A DNA stretch of 20,714 nucleotides from a virus: positions 1 to 20,714 of IMG/VR virus record IMGVR_UViG_3300037153_001095. One strand, given 5' to 3'. The notes below the pieces were generated by a model. It was not told where the DNA came from and made no database searches. It saw only the letters and a program-made list of their open reading frames with translations. The number at the start of each line of letters is the position of its first letter. Position 1 is the first letter of the stretch. Positions 1 to 6,692 of the stretch are shown here, piece after piece. Position numbers and translations under genes: made by a program.

Positions 1-74
1 GGGTCCGGCAATATTTCAATGTGCCCGATCGCCGTGCTCATGCGCTTGAGGCCTTCATCATTGTAGAACGCCAT
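1..74 (-). CDS. Possible host gene fragment, running off the left edge
   Basis: Outside the left attachment repeat, a minus-strand frame is open from an ATG at 74..72 to the window edge. It reads MAFYNDEGLKRMSTAIGHIE and onward, and looks like real protein. The same frame is open further upstream to a TGA near 131, so the true start could be earlier. No clear ribosome binding site is visible before the ATG. If this is host DNA, it is the gene that lay downstream of tRNA-Tyr before integration. I do not recognise the family, and 24 codons are too few to assign a function. Confidence 0.3.
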   Translation of the reverse strand, partial: MAFYNDEGLKRMSTAIGHIEILPD

Positions 75-147
75 GATGGCCTCGCGGCACGCATTTCGCC
101 GGTCGACGTAGGATATGTGAGGGCGCCAGCGTCAAACGCGGAACGAG

Positions 148-164
148 TGGTGGGGGAGGTAGGA
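148..164. repeat. Left attachment core (17-bp copy of tRNA-Tyr 3' end)
   Basis: TGGTGGGGGAGGTAGGA is identical to 20403..20419, which is the CCA, discriminator, acceptor strand and start of the T-arm of tRNA-Tyr read from the minus strand. The match ends at both sides (G versus C before, A versus C after). A 17-base match to a tRNA end at the far side of an integrase-bearing segment is the usual mark of tyrosine-recombinase integration. It sets the left boundary of the element. Confidence 0.88.
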
Positions 165-388
165 ATTAAATTTGCGCCCGCTTTCAAGCCGTTACGACCG
201 AGGTAAGACCAAAAATGCCCCATTGGTTTGCCAAACGAATTCGGCCGCTGGGTCTTACCTTGTGCCGCGTTTAGCTCCAATCCTCCTCGGCTTCGCGCCT
301 GACCGCCCGCGTGCAGGCGCGCTTAATAGACGCGCTGCGCTTAGCCGTGACTTGTAATAGCATGGTGGGAAGGCTCCGGGAGGGATGA
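165..388. other. Left-end noncoding stretch
   Basis: Between the left core repeat and the first gene there are 224 bases. They hold the two inverted arm-type repeats and, at the end, the purine-rich GGGAGGG (378..384) that serves as ribosome binding site for the next gene. I see no convincing promoter hexamers and no RNA gene. Short frames on either strand here lack a good ribosome site and recognisable protein character. Confidence 0.5.
201..260. promoter_or_regulatory. Left arm-type integrase sites (inverted AGGTAAGACC pair)
   Basis: AGGTAAGACC at 201..210 and its exact reverse complement GGTCTTACCT at 251..260 lie 36 and 86 bp inside the left core repeat. The same 10-mer pair recurs near the right core, at 20333..20342 and 20349..20358. 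Short repeats placed inside both ends of an element are typical of arm-type sites bound by the integrase N-terminal domain. The repeats are seen; the binding role is inferred. Confidence 0.65.
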
Positions 389-1339
389 GTGATCAAGTCC
401 ACAATGATAGGTATACTGCTTCTGTGCGCGTCGATGACGTGGGCGACGGCGGCGACAATTACGGCCAAACCGTGCTATGAGCACAATACAAAATGCTTCT
501 CGTCAGTCTATCCCCACATAGAACTCACACTGATCGGTCCCATACAACAGGGCGACCTCGCAAATCTCCAGCAGCAATATTTTTCTGCATCAACGATCTT
601 ATGTGTCAATGAAATAGAGCCGGGTCGCTTTGTCCCGATGACGGCTGAAGAATATAAGGCCTGGCAGAAAGCGCATCAGGCAGAAACATCAAAGCCAAGT
701 CAGCAGACACAATACACGCCAGCCGAAAAGCAATGCTTCGATCATGCGATCCCAAATCGGCTCGGCCGTGTGAACGGGATGCTATTTATCAATTCGACGG
801 GTGGCGATCTTAGTGAAGCCATCGCGATTGGCCATTGGACGCGTCAATATCGCCTAGGGACCACGGCGCTATGGAATTGCGACAGTGCATGTATATGGGT
901 CTTGGCTTCAGGTCTTACGCGGGACATTTGGCCAAACACGATGATGAGGATTCATCGTCCATTTCTGACGACCAGCGGACTAGGCGCGGCCGGAAGGTTG
1001 CGAGCCTTATTGCAGCAGTCGAAGGTATATTTTGAGGAAATGGGCATCCCTCCAGAACTTGCTGAGCGCATGTTCTCCACTCCGCCCGATGAAGCGAAGA
1101 GCTTAAACGACGAACAAGTTTCCTACTATCGTCTTAATCAACCGGACATGGGTTTTCAGGAAGAATTCGACTTTGTGAACGCAAAAAGTCTCGGGATCAG
1201 TCGAGGAGAATATACCAAACGAAAGCAGATTTATAATGCATGGAACAGCCACTCACCGTGCCCTTTTGACGAAAAAGACACCTCTCCCTTTCTCAAATGT
1301 CTCGAAGAGCGCCAGCGTGAAGTTGGCCTCCTGCGATGA
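389..1339 (+). CDS. Exported ClpP/SDH-like serine protease homologue (COG3904-like)
   Basis: This 316-aa protein has an N-terminal signal peptide: a charged start, a hydrophobic core at about residues 6-19 and a likely cut after ATAA near 22. The second half carries ClpP/crotonase-fold features: STGGD at 136-140, which can form the oxyanion loop, CDSAC with the candidate nucleophile Ser166, and RIHRP with His189. Their spacing resembles the Ser-His pair of ClpP. Periplasmic proteins of this type are widespread in alphaproteobacteria with mostly unknown substrates. The GTG at 389 is chosen because GGGAGGG lies just upstream; the next ATG, at 404, is too far from it. It is a single gene convergent with the minus-strand pair. 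Base composition looks lower in GC than the core genes, consistent with cargo. The fold is fairly sure, the substrate unknown. Confidence 0.75.
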   Translation: MIKSTMIGILLLCASMTWATAATITAKPCYEHNTKCFSSVYPHIELTLIGPIQQGDLANLQQQYFSASTILCVNEIEPGRFVPMTAEEYKAWQKAHQAETSKPSQQTQYTPAEKQCFDHAIPNRLGRVNGMLFINSTGGDLSEAIAIGHWTRQYRLGTTALWNCDSACIWVLASGLTRDIWPNTMMRIHRPFLTTSGLGAAGRLRALLQQSKVYFEEMGIPPELAERMFSTPPDEAKSLNDEQVSYYRLNQPDMGFQEEFDFVNAKSLGISRGEYTKRKQIYNAWNSHSPCPFDEKDTSPFLKCLEERQREVGLLR

Positions 1340-1450
1340 GACGCAAAGACTGAATCGCGTTCCACTGTGCCATGCTCGAAGGTCGAAAAACTCCACATCA
1401 TTTGTTTGGAATTTATTTGCTCGCTTGTGTGCGCCGCATTGCGATACCGG

Positions 1451-1481
1451 GTGGAGCGCGCGCGAATCAAACTCGCTCCAC
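1451..1481. terminator. Possible terminator hairpin between convergent genes
   Basis: GTGGAGCG (1451..1458) pairs perfectly with CGCTCCAC (1474..1481) around a 15-nt loop. It lies in the 152-bp gap between the end of the plus-strand protease-like gene and the end of the minus-strand gene. No T-run follows on either side, so it may only slow transcription, or it may be fortuitous. Confidence 0.35.
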
Positions 1482-1491
1482 CAATGGCAAG

Positions 1492-2127
1492 TTAAATGCG
1501 GATATTCTTTGCTTGACTAATGGTCATGTCATCGTGACGTTCGGCGCTGCGGTCCCTTTCGTGAGCGCGAATATGCGCGGCGATCTCTATTAAGGCCTTG
1601 CTCCAAGGACCCATGTTCAACGCGTTTACGGTAAAGTAGTGCCACTGAGCGAACTCTCCGTTGTCAAGATGAACGTCGAGGCCGAGTACTATTTCACCGT
1701 TTGCAACGAACTCGACCTTACCGCTGCGAAAAAGATCGCCGTCCGGCATGGACGTTGTCCCATTGTCGGTGAATACGATTCCATATCGGCCGCCCCTGTA
1801 TATGAAAAGAACGATGATCGTTTTTGTGGAGCTGTATTTCTCTTGAGTTCGCTGTTCCTTTGCAAGAACCTCTTCAATTGGGAAACCCACCCAATGCTTG
1901 AAATCATCGCGCTGCGACCAGGTAGGCCAATGCTTTGTATGCTCCAACAACGTGACTAGGGCCTGTCCCAAGCCACTTTGATCTACAAGCGCTTTCGCCC
2001 GATTTATTCGTTCTTGCGCCTCGGCAGCGTCTCGATTGGGGACAGCCTGCAGACTTCTCTCGAATTCTTGTTGATAATCTGCGAGGGCCGTCGCGAGTTT
2101 GTCGGCAGCCTTATTGGTTGGGAACAT
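1492..2127 (-). CDS. Orphan soluble protein, 211 aa
   Basis: I do not recognise this family. The protein has no signal peptide or membrane helix. The N-terminal third is helical and charged, with DAAEAQERINRAKALVDQ as a likely coil. The middle has a hydrophobic beta-rich run around TIIVLFIYRGGRYGIVF, followed by alternating strands such as KVEFVANGEIVLGLDVHL, which suggests a small beta-sheet domain. The C-terminus is charged. The start is supported by GGGAG about 8 nt upstream on the minus strand. It follows the zinc-ribbon membrane protein gene by 42 bp on the same strand, so the two probably form an operon. The low GC by eye and terminal location mark it as cargo. The open frame and ribosome site make it a real gene; function is unknown. 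Confidence 0.65.
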   Translation of the reverse strand: MFPTNKAADKLATALADYQQEFERSLQAVPNRDAAEAQERINRAKALVDQSGLGQALVTLLEHTKHWPTWSQRDDFKHWVGFPIEEVLAKEQRTQEKYSSTKTIIVLFIYRGGRYGIVFTDNGTTSMPDGDLFRSGKVEFVANGEIVLGLDVHLDNGEFAQWHYFTVNALNMGPWSKALIEIAAHIRAHERDRSAERHDDMTISQAKNIRI

Positions 2128-2169
2128 GCCATACTCCCGAATATAGATTGCTCGCCGGCAACTTTCCCT

Positions 2170-2721
2170 TCAATGAGACACTATGTCGATGCTCACAACT
2201 CGATCGGTTTTGAGATCGTAAACGCACAAAACACGTGAATGGACCATCGCTCCAAATCCATTCTGAAACTGGGCGTCCGGTTCGATCAATGTTGCCCGGC
2301 CCGTCTGAACGTAATTTACTCCGGCAAAGAAGCGGCCAAAGGAAAGCCATGGCCATTTTGGAGTGCCGTAGAGGGCCTTTTCCTCGGCCGATATCTTGCA
2401 GCCCGTCTTGGCCTTGTACAGCTCAGAGTAATGATTGATCAGATCGGCATTGTCGGTGCACTTCGTCCAATCTGAAGAGCAGGCTGCTGCTGCTGGGCTA
2501 CTGGCACTGCCATCGACGTTGCGAAAAACCGCAACAGCAAACATCAGCAACAAAATCAGCCCTATTCCTTTGAAGAACCCGAAACGCGCTTTGGGCTTGG
2601 CTTCGTGACCGGAATTTGGGTTGTCGATAATAATGCCCTTAACCGGCGAACGTGTGCCGCAGTGTTGGCAATATTCAGCTTTTCGCCAGACCTTAGCCCC
2701 ACACTCGCGGCACCGAGCCAT
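2170..2721 (-). CDS. Zinc-ribbon membrane protein, 183 aa
   Basis: The N-terminus has two cysteine knuckles, Cys4-x2-Cys7 and Cys18-x2-Cys21, the pattern of a rubredoxin-like zinc ribbon. A single transmembrane helix follows at about residues 49-67. A C-terminal domain of about 115 aa begins in an Ala/Ser linker and contains three further cysteines (CSSDWTKC and KTGC). If the N-terminus stays in the cytoplasm, the C-terminal domain lies outside and may hold a disulfide. Zinc-ribbon plus one-TM proteins of this kind are common in bacteria without a known reaction. It is the first gene of a minus-strand pair, transcribed away from the main plus-strand block. GGGGGA lies about 10 nt before the ATG. 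Confidence 0.65.
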   Translation of the reverse strand: MARCRECGAKVWRKAEYCQHCGTRSPVKGIIIDNPNSGHEAKPKARFGFFKGIGLILLLMFAVAVFRNVDGSASSPAAAACSSDWTKCTDNADLINHYSELYKAKTGCKISAEEKALYGTPKWPWLSFGRFFAGVNYVQTGRATLIEPDAQFQNGFGAMVHSRVLCVYDLKTDRVVSIDIVSH

Positions 2722-2997
2722 CCTCGTTTTCCCCCGTAAGACGTTGTGGATGGATAATTGGACAACCCGGCCGAGCGCGCAAGTGGGGGCGCGCCGACGG
2801 CGTGACTTAGACTTTTGGCTTTGCGGGACTCAGTCGCCGGGTTATGATTCGGGCGCCGCGAGGGACGGTTGGCCCCGCCCCCCGCGACTTCCGACCACCT
2901 GGTCACAGCAGGACCTGGCGATGGCATGCCGTTTATATCACACCCGACATTCCGCGCTGACTGCCTGCCTTGGCCTCAAACCAAGGATAAATCCCCC
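2722..2997. other. Divergent intergenic region
   Basis: These 276 bp separate the minus-strand cargo pair from the long plus-strand block, so promoters for both directions should lie here. I see no clear -35/-10 pair. Two small inverted repeats stand out: GACCA-CC-TGGTC at 2893..2904, and CCTTGG (2968..2973) with CCAAGG (2981..2986), which overlaps the ribosome site of the next gene. No gene is supported inside. Confidence 0.4.
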
Positions 2998-3267
2998 ATG
3001 CGTTCAAAAATATCTCGCCGTGCTGTTCTCGTCGGCGCGCCGGCGATTGTCGTTTCGACAGCCTTACCGTCCGCTGCTGGCATCGCAGCTGCAAATAGCC
3101 GCTGGTCGCCGGCCCAATTGAAGGCGGCGAACGAGCTAAGCCAACAGCTGGTGTGTGAAGCGTGGCGGCGCTTGGATGAAGGTCGCTCCGCATTTTCGCG
3201 TTGCCGCTCGGCACTTGTTGAAAACCAAGGTGCGGCTGATTTCTGTGGCGCCGCGTCGTCGCGGTAA
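2998..3267 (+). CDS. Small protein with Tat-like leader, 89 aa
   Basis: The ATG at 2998 is chosen because AAGGA sits about 10 nt upstream and the N-terminus then forms a leader. It reads MRSKISRRAVLVG, followed by a moderately hydrophobic stretch to about residue 28 and an Ala-rich cut region. The twin Arg followed by a hydrophobic segment resembles a twin-arginine signal, though the full S-R-R-x-F-L-K consensus is incomplete. The mature part is about 55 aa, helical, with three cysteines. Small Tat-leader proteins of unknown role occur in alphaproteobacterial accessory regions. A longer frame reaching back to 2869 lacks a ribosome site. The C-terminal residues look less protein-like, so a frameshifted remnant of a longer protein cannot be excluded. 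Confidence 0.45.
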   Translation: MRSKISRRAVLVGAPAIVVSTALPSAAGIAAANSRWSPAQLKAANELSQQLVCEAWRRLDEGRSAFSRCRSALVENQGAADFCGAASSR

Positions 3268-3364
3268 AATAGCGATTCGCGGGGCTAGGCTGGCCGGCCG
3301 ACAAGTCGAGACCGCACTCGATTGCCCCGCATTTTCGAAATTTGGGAGGGGAGGCTGAATACAA

Positions 3365-4735
3365 ATGAATCTGATGTCGTTGGTTACGAACAGAGCGAAT
3401 GCCGCGAAGCTGAAGGCCGCGGCGCTTAAGGCCGCGGAAACCAAATGTGCGGTCGTAAAAAGGTACGGCGACATTTTGGGCGATCTTAAAGCAGCAGGTG
3501 GCGTGATGCCGCGCGCGCGCGACACGTGGCCGGAAATACCTCGGGTGCTAGATCATCCCGCGGGTTCCGATTTATTCGACATTCCCCAACATTTGGCGTC
3601 CGAATTAGGGCTTCGGGAAAGCGATAGAGGCGATCGTCCCGGCTGGCACCTTGCAAAACTTATGGCTCGGGTATCACTCCGCGCGCTCGGCATAGATAAA
3701 GCGCTCAGCTTGATCGAGGATGTGAGGGCGCTCAAAAATGCTGAGGAAAACAACCTCGTTGAGATCAAGCCCGGCACGCCGGAATGGGGTGCGTGGATCA
3801 AACATCATCAAGGAACGCAAGCCGAAGCGCGGATGCTTGGCTGTTTGGTTGGTCCGCGTCCTCGCCGCCGGTATTATGCTTCGTCCCTATTCCCTCCCGA
3901 GGCGCCACGGCCGGATCGCCTAATGCGGCCCGCTGATACGCCGGCACCGATCGATTTCGGCCCGCGCCGTTCAATCGGCGACGGCGAGATCGCTAAGATC
4001 GCTGATCGACTAGAGGCAAAGGCGGCGCGCGACCAGGCCGGCGTTGCGGAAGAAAGAAAGCGCCGAAAGCTGATCCGCAACGAAGAGCGGCAGCAGGAAT
4101 GCCTACTGGAGCGGGCGCGAGGAAATAGACCGCTTGATGCCCAAGGGGTGCGCGATCGAGCCGTCGTGCAAGTGCTCGACCCGGACGAGGTAGAATCTCT
4201 TCTAAATCTCGGTGCGGGCACGCTAATGAAGGTTCCCAACAAAAGCGCGCCGCGTCGCGACCGGGTTGTGTCGACCCGCGATAATCGATTTCTCCAGATG
4301 GTGACGCAGTGGCGTGACGATCGAGCGGACGCGTGGAAGTTGGCTGGCCTCGAAATTGAACGCCTATATAGGTGCATGGAAGTCGGGAAGCTGCGCGGGC
4401 ATGATCCAAGCGTCGACTCGGTCGATGGCGGCCCGCTCAATCCCAACGACGACAAGCGAATTGATGCCGTCGATCAGCTTCGTGAGATCGCGAGCAAGCT
4501 GGGCGAGGACAAAATGCGAGTGGTGCGCCGCGTCGTAGTGGAAAACTGGGGGCTTGTGGACTTGGTTGAGGAACACTGTAGCTCTGATTCCAAAAAAGCC
4601 CGTGAAAACGCACAAATTTATCTCAGTCAGCTTCTCCGTAAAGCACTGGATGAAGCGGCCGAAGTGCTCGGGCTAGCCGGCCCGGCGAAAGCATCCTGTG
4701 GATCGATCAAGGCTAGGGTCGTTATGGGACGTTGA
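3365..4735 (+). CDS. Orphan 456-aa protein, first large gene of the plus-strand block
   Basis: I do not recognise this protein with confidence. Residues about 1-45 are Ala/Lys-rich and helical. A region to about 190 ends with basic and Pro-rich sequence. Residues about 205-260 are a highly charged probable coiled coil (AKIADRLEAKAARDQ, EERKRRKLIRNEERQ). The last 140 residues are a compact helical domain with DAVDQLREIASKLG and RVVVENWGLVDLVEEH. That domain loosely recalls the DUF6456-type domains of alphaproteobacterial regulators, but this is a guess. No membrane segments are present. The ATG at 3365 follows a strong GGGAGGGGAGG with about 10 nt spacing. Two intrinsic terminators follow the gene, so it is transcribed as its own unit. 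Regulator, replication accessory or structural protein all remain possible. Confidence 0.6.
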   Translation: MNLMSLVTNRANAAKLKAAALKAAETKCAVVKRYGDILGDLKAAGGVMPRARDTWPEIPRVLDHPAGSDLFDIPQHLASELGLRESDRGDRPGWHLAKLMARVSLRALGIDKALSLIEDVRALKNAEENNLVEIKPGTPEWGAWIKHHQGTQAEARMLGCLVGPRPRRRYYASSLFPPEAPRPDRLMRPADTPAPIDFGPRRSIGDGEIAKIADRLEAKAARDQAGVAEERKRRKLIRNEERQQECLLERARGNRPLDAQGVRDRAVVQVLDPDEVESLLNLGAGTLMKVPNKSAPRRDRVVSTRDNRFLQMVTQWRDDRADAWKLAGLEIERLYRCMEVGKLRGHDPSVDSVDGGPLNPNDDKRIDAVDQLREIASKLGEDKMRVVRRVVVENWGLVDLVEEHCSSDSKKARENAQIYLSQLLRKALDEAAEVLGLAGPAKASCGSIKARVVMGR

Positions 4736-4786
4736 CAGGGGGCCCCCTCCAGGCTCTTAATCTCGAAACCTGCTAAAGGGTGATTC

Positions 4787-4820
4787 GACGCCTCGGCCGA
4801 AAGCCGGGGCGTCTTCATTT
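4787..4820 (+). terminator. Intrinsic terminator after the 456-aa gene
   Basis: GACGCCTCGGC (4787..4797) pairs with GCCGGGGCGTC (4803..4813) around a CGAAA loop, with a single G-U wobble, and TTCATTTT follows. The 11-bp GC-rich stem with a T-rich tail, 50 bp after a stop codon, is a good rho-independent terminator. Confidence 0.75.
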
Positions 4821-4857
4821 TGGCGAGCCGGCCTAAGCTGGCATCCGCCGCCAGACC

Positions 4858-4904
4858 AAAAAATCGCGCTGCCCTCGTCGTCGTGCGGGGGCGCGCGATT
4901 TTTT
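4858..4904. terminator. Bidirectional intrinsic terminator before the MerR-like gene
   Basis: AAAAAATCGCGC (4858..4869) pairs perfectly with GCGCGATTTTTT (4893..4904), leaving a 23-nt loop. The T-run continues to 4906 on the plus strand, and the A-run supplies a T-run for minus-strand transcripts. It is the second terminator in 120 bp and isolates the 456-aa gene from the next operon. Confidence 0.75.
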
Positions 4905-4946
4905 TTGGCCCGCCGAGTCTGTCTCAAACCAACGGAGAACCTGCCT

Positions 4947-5423
4947 ATGACTGAAAACTCGAACATTCGAAATATTTCGACCCCTCTCTTGGTTGAGGCG
5001 GTCGAGGGAATAACCATCTACAATATGCCAACATGGAAATCTGATGGATTTTTAAACAATGTCGGCGAACAGCGCGGCAACACTCGTTTCTATTCTCCCT
5101 ACGAGGTGGGCGCGGTTGCGGCGGCCGTCGCGTTGGCTCGCGGCGGTCTCGGCCTAAAAGCCGCTTTTGAAGCCGTTTTCGACAACCCGTCGCCGGCCAT
5201 GATCGCTGCGCTCGCCGGCCATGGGGATGCGCCGCTTGTGTTTTGGCCGCGTCGCGATCCCGGCGCAGGTCTGGCACTCACCTATTCGGTGAAAGTCGTC
5301 GTCGACGTGGCGGCGATCGTGCGCGCGACGGCAGCACGTCTCGATGTCGTGCTCACCACTGAACGCCATCGCCCGCGTCGCCGCCTCGCGTTCGAGCCGG
5401 CGCCGGCGGGAATCAGCCGCTGA
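4947..5423 (+). CDS. MerR-like DNA-binding protein, 158 aa
   Basis: The N-terminal half resembles a MerR-type winged helix: W30-x-x-x-G34-F/L followed by R43-G-N-T-R47-F-Y-S, then an acidic-hydrophobic helix PYEVGAVAAAVALARGGLGLKAA. In MerR proteins this order (T-x-x-W-x-x-x-G-L, wing R-x-x-R-x-Y, D/E-V) makes the DNA contact. No effector or cysteine metal site is visible; the C-terminal half is Ala/Arg-rich and ends basic. The ATG at 4947 follows CGGAGA with 8 nt spacing; an upstream in-frame ATG at 4905 lies in the terminator. The gene directly follows two terminators and heads the operon running to the tape-measure gene, so it may be that operon's regulator. Confidence in the fold is moderate; the role is inferred. 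Confidence 0.55.
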   Translation: MTENSNIRNISTPLLVEAVEGITIYNMPTWKSDGFLNNVGEQRGNTRFYSPYEVGAVAAAVALARGGLGLKAAFEAVFDNPSPAMIAALAGHGDAPLVFWPRRDPGAGLALTYSVKVVVDVAAIVRATAARLDVVLTTERHRPRRRLAFEPAPAGISR

Positions 5424-5468
5424 TCCCTTCCCAAGGGAAATGCAAACCAAAAACGGAGAACAAACACC

Positions 5469-5837
5469 ATGTCCTCGCTCGTTACTCATGCCCACGCCGT
5501 CATGGGGGCGCGGCGTGTCCCGGCCGCGCCTGTCGTGCAGCGCCCGGCGGTCACGCCTCGCTGGCCCAACTCGGCGACAGCAGCGAAGCAAGCCGCCGGC
5601 GCCAAGGTCGAGGCGGCCTGGCGTGCGTTGCTTGCCGCGCAGCAGCAAGCCGCCGAGGCGCGCAGGGCTTCGCTTGGGGCGGCGATCGATCGTCATGTGA
5701 GCCGCGGCCAATCCGGTGCGCATGAACGTCGGCTCGCAGGGGCCGACGCGGAAAGGCGCGCCGATGCTGCGATGCAGACCTTGCAAAGCCGGCAAGCCGA
5801 ATTTGAAACCGCGGTTCGCGAATTCTACGCGACCTAG
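5469..5837 (+). CDS. Small Ala-rich helical protein, 122 aa
   Basis: This unrecognised protein has a Pro/Val-rich N-terminus of about 30 residues, then an almost continuous Ala/Arg/Gln-rich helix from about residue 35 to the end (KVEAAWRALLAAQQQAAEARR, then DAERRADAAMQTLQSRQAEF). This is probably a coiled coil. It has no signal peptide or membrane segment. GGAGA lies about 9 nt before the ATG, almost identical to the ribosome site of the preceding gene, which ends 45 bp upstream. It lies in the set of small genes leading to the tape-measure-like gene. Scaffold, tail-assembly or regulator accessory roles fit equally well. Confidence 0.6.
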   Translation: MSSLVTHAHAVMGARRVPAAPVVQRPAVTPRWPNSATAAKQAAGAKVEAAWRALLAAQQQAAEARRASLGAAIDRHVSRGQSGAHERRLAGADAERRADAAMQTLQSRQAEFETAVREFYAT

Positions 5838-5871
5838 AAAATCCCGACCCAGCAACAAAAGGAACTTGTCT

Positions 5872-6522
5872 ATGCAGCAAGCAACAAAAGCCGTGTCCCC
5901 GCTTCGGCGCGTTGACGAATTGCGCGCCAAGGAGGCCCAAGCGAAAGCCGCCTACGAGAAAAAGGCTGTCCAGGTGGCTGGTCTGCAGGAGCGGAAAGAC
6001 CATCCCTTGGCGGCCGACACCCAAGAATCGCTTAATGCGATTGACCAAGACCTCGGCATCGCCTCGCGCGATCTTGTGCTGCTCAAACGCGACTACGAGA
6101 TCGCGGCATCGGTTCGCGCGCAGGCCGAAGAGAATGAAGCTGCCGAGCAGAACGCACGGCAGCGCCAAGACCTGCAGCGGCGTCTCGATGAGGCCGTAAA
6201 GGTCATGCCGGATGAGTACCGCCGCAATTCGCAGAAACTGGTATCGCTCGTGACCATGGTGCACGAACTCGATCGCGAGATCGATGATTTCAACAAACGG
6301 CAACCGCCCGGCAGTGACCGACTGGCTACGTTTGAGCAGCACGTACGCTGGCCGGATCGGAACGAAAAGGGCGTGGTGCCGTTCATTCCGGTCAAGCTTG
6401 CCGATGAGTTCGAAATCGCGCCGTTGCAGCGGGGCGATAACTTCCGGGTTCCTGGCACCGTTCGGCCTGGGGGTGGGATGCTCTCTATCTGGCACGATGC
6501 CAACGGCGTCCCGCGGCGATAA
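5872..6522 (+). CDS. Coiled-coil protein, 216 aa
   Basis: Residues about 10-150 are strongly predicted coiled coil by eye: DELRAKEAQAKAAYEKKAVQ, then SASRDL-type heptads, then QNARQRQDLQRRLDEAVKV. The last 65 residues are different, with Pro, Gly and beta-type sequence (FIPVKLADEFEIAPLQRGDNF), suggesting a small C-terminal beta domain. I do not recognise the family. The ATG at 5872 has AAAAGGAAC about 8 nt upstream; an earlier in-frame ATG at 5716 would overlap the preceding gene by over 100 bp and is rejected. Its place two genes before the tape-measure-like protein allows an assembly-chaperone or scaffold role, which is only a guess. Confidence 0.6.
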   Translation: MQQATKAVSPLRRVDELRAKEAQAKAAYEKKAVQVAGLQERKDHPLAADTQESLNAIDQDLGIASRDLVLLKRDYEIAASVRAQAEENEAAEQNARQRQDLQRRLDEAVKVMPDEYRRNSQKLVSLVTMVHELDREIDDFNKRQPPGSDRLATFEQHVRWPDRNEKGVVPFIPVKLADEFEIAPLQRGDNFRVPGTVRPGGGMLSIWHDANGVPRR

Positions 6523-6692
6523 AGCAAGGGCCGTGTAGGAGCTATTTCGCGAGCGAGGGCCGCGCTCCGTTGCAGGCGTCGGGATTTCGTCTCGTCGGCG
6601 CGGCCGTTTGCACGGTTGGCCGCGACGGTCGGCAGCGCGGGCAGGAAAGACCCGCGCTGCCGATGAAAAGAAACCCTGCATTGAGGAAAACT
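6523..6692. other. Intergenic region with leader hairpin
   Basis: The 170-bp gap holds a perfect inverted repeat (listed separately) and the start of the next ribosome site. An in-frame extension of the next gene upstream to 6570 lacks a ribosome site and would cover the hairpin, so I treat the gap as noncoding. Confidence 0.4.
6629..6663 (+). promoter_or_regulatory. Strong hairpin in the leader of the 108-aa gene
   Basis: TCGGCAGCGCGGG (6629..6641) pairs perfectly with CCCGCGCTGCCGA (6651..6663) around a 9-nt loop CAGGAAAGA. The stem is 13 bp and very GC-rich. It ends about 20 nt before the ribosome site of the 108-aa gene. No T-run follows, so it is not a standard terminator. It may be a protein-binding leader, an attenuator part or a processing site. 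Confidence 0.5.

Noticed and set aside
913-920. GGTCTTAC inside the protease-like gene as an extra arm site
   Set aside because: Only eight bases match, it lies within coding sequence and far from the core repeat, so chance is sufficient.
3155-3358. 67-codon basic frame on the plus strand before the 456-aa gene
   Set aside because: No ribosome site before its ATG, it overlaps the Tat-leader-like gene, and its composition fits an alternate frame.
5551-6681. 376-codon minus-strand frame opposite the coiled-coil genes
   Set aside because: Arg-rich shadow composition. The plus-strand genes have good ribosome sites and coherent coiled-coil sequence.
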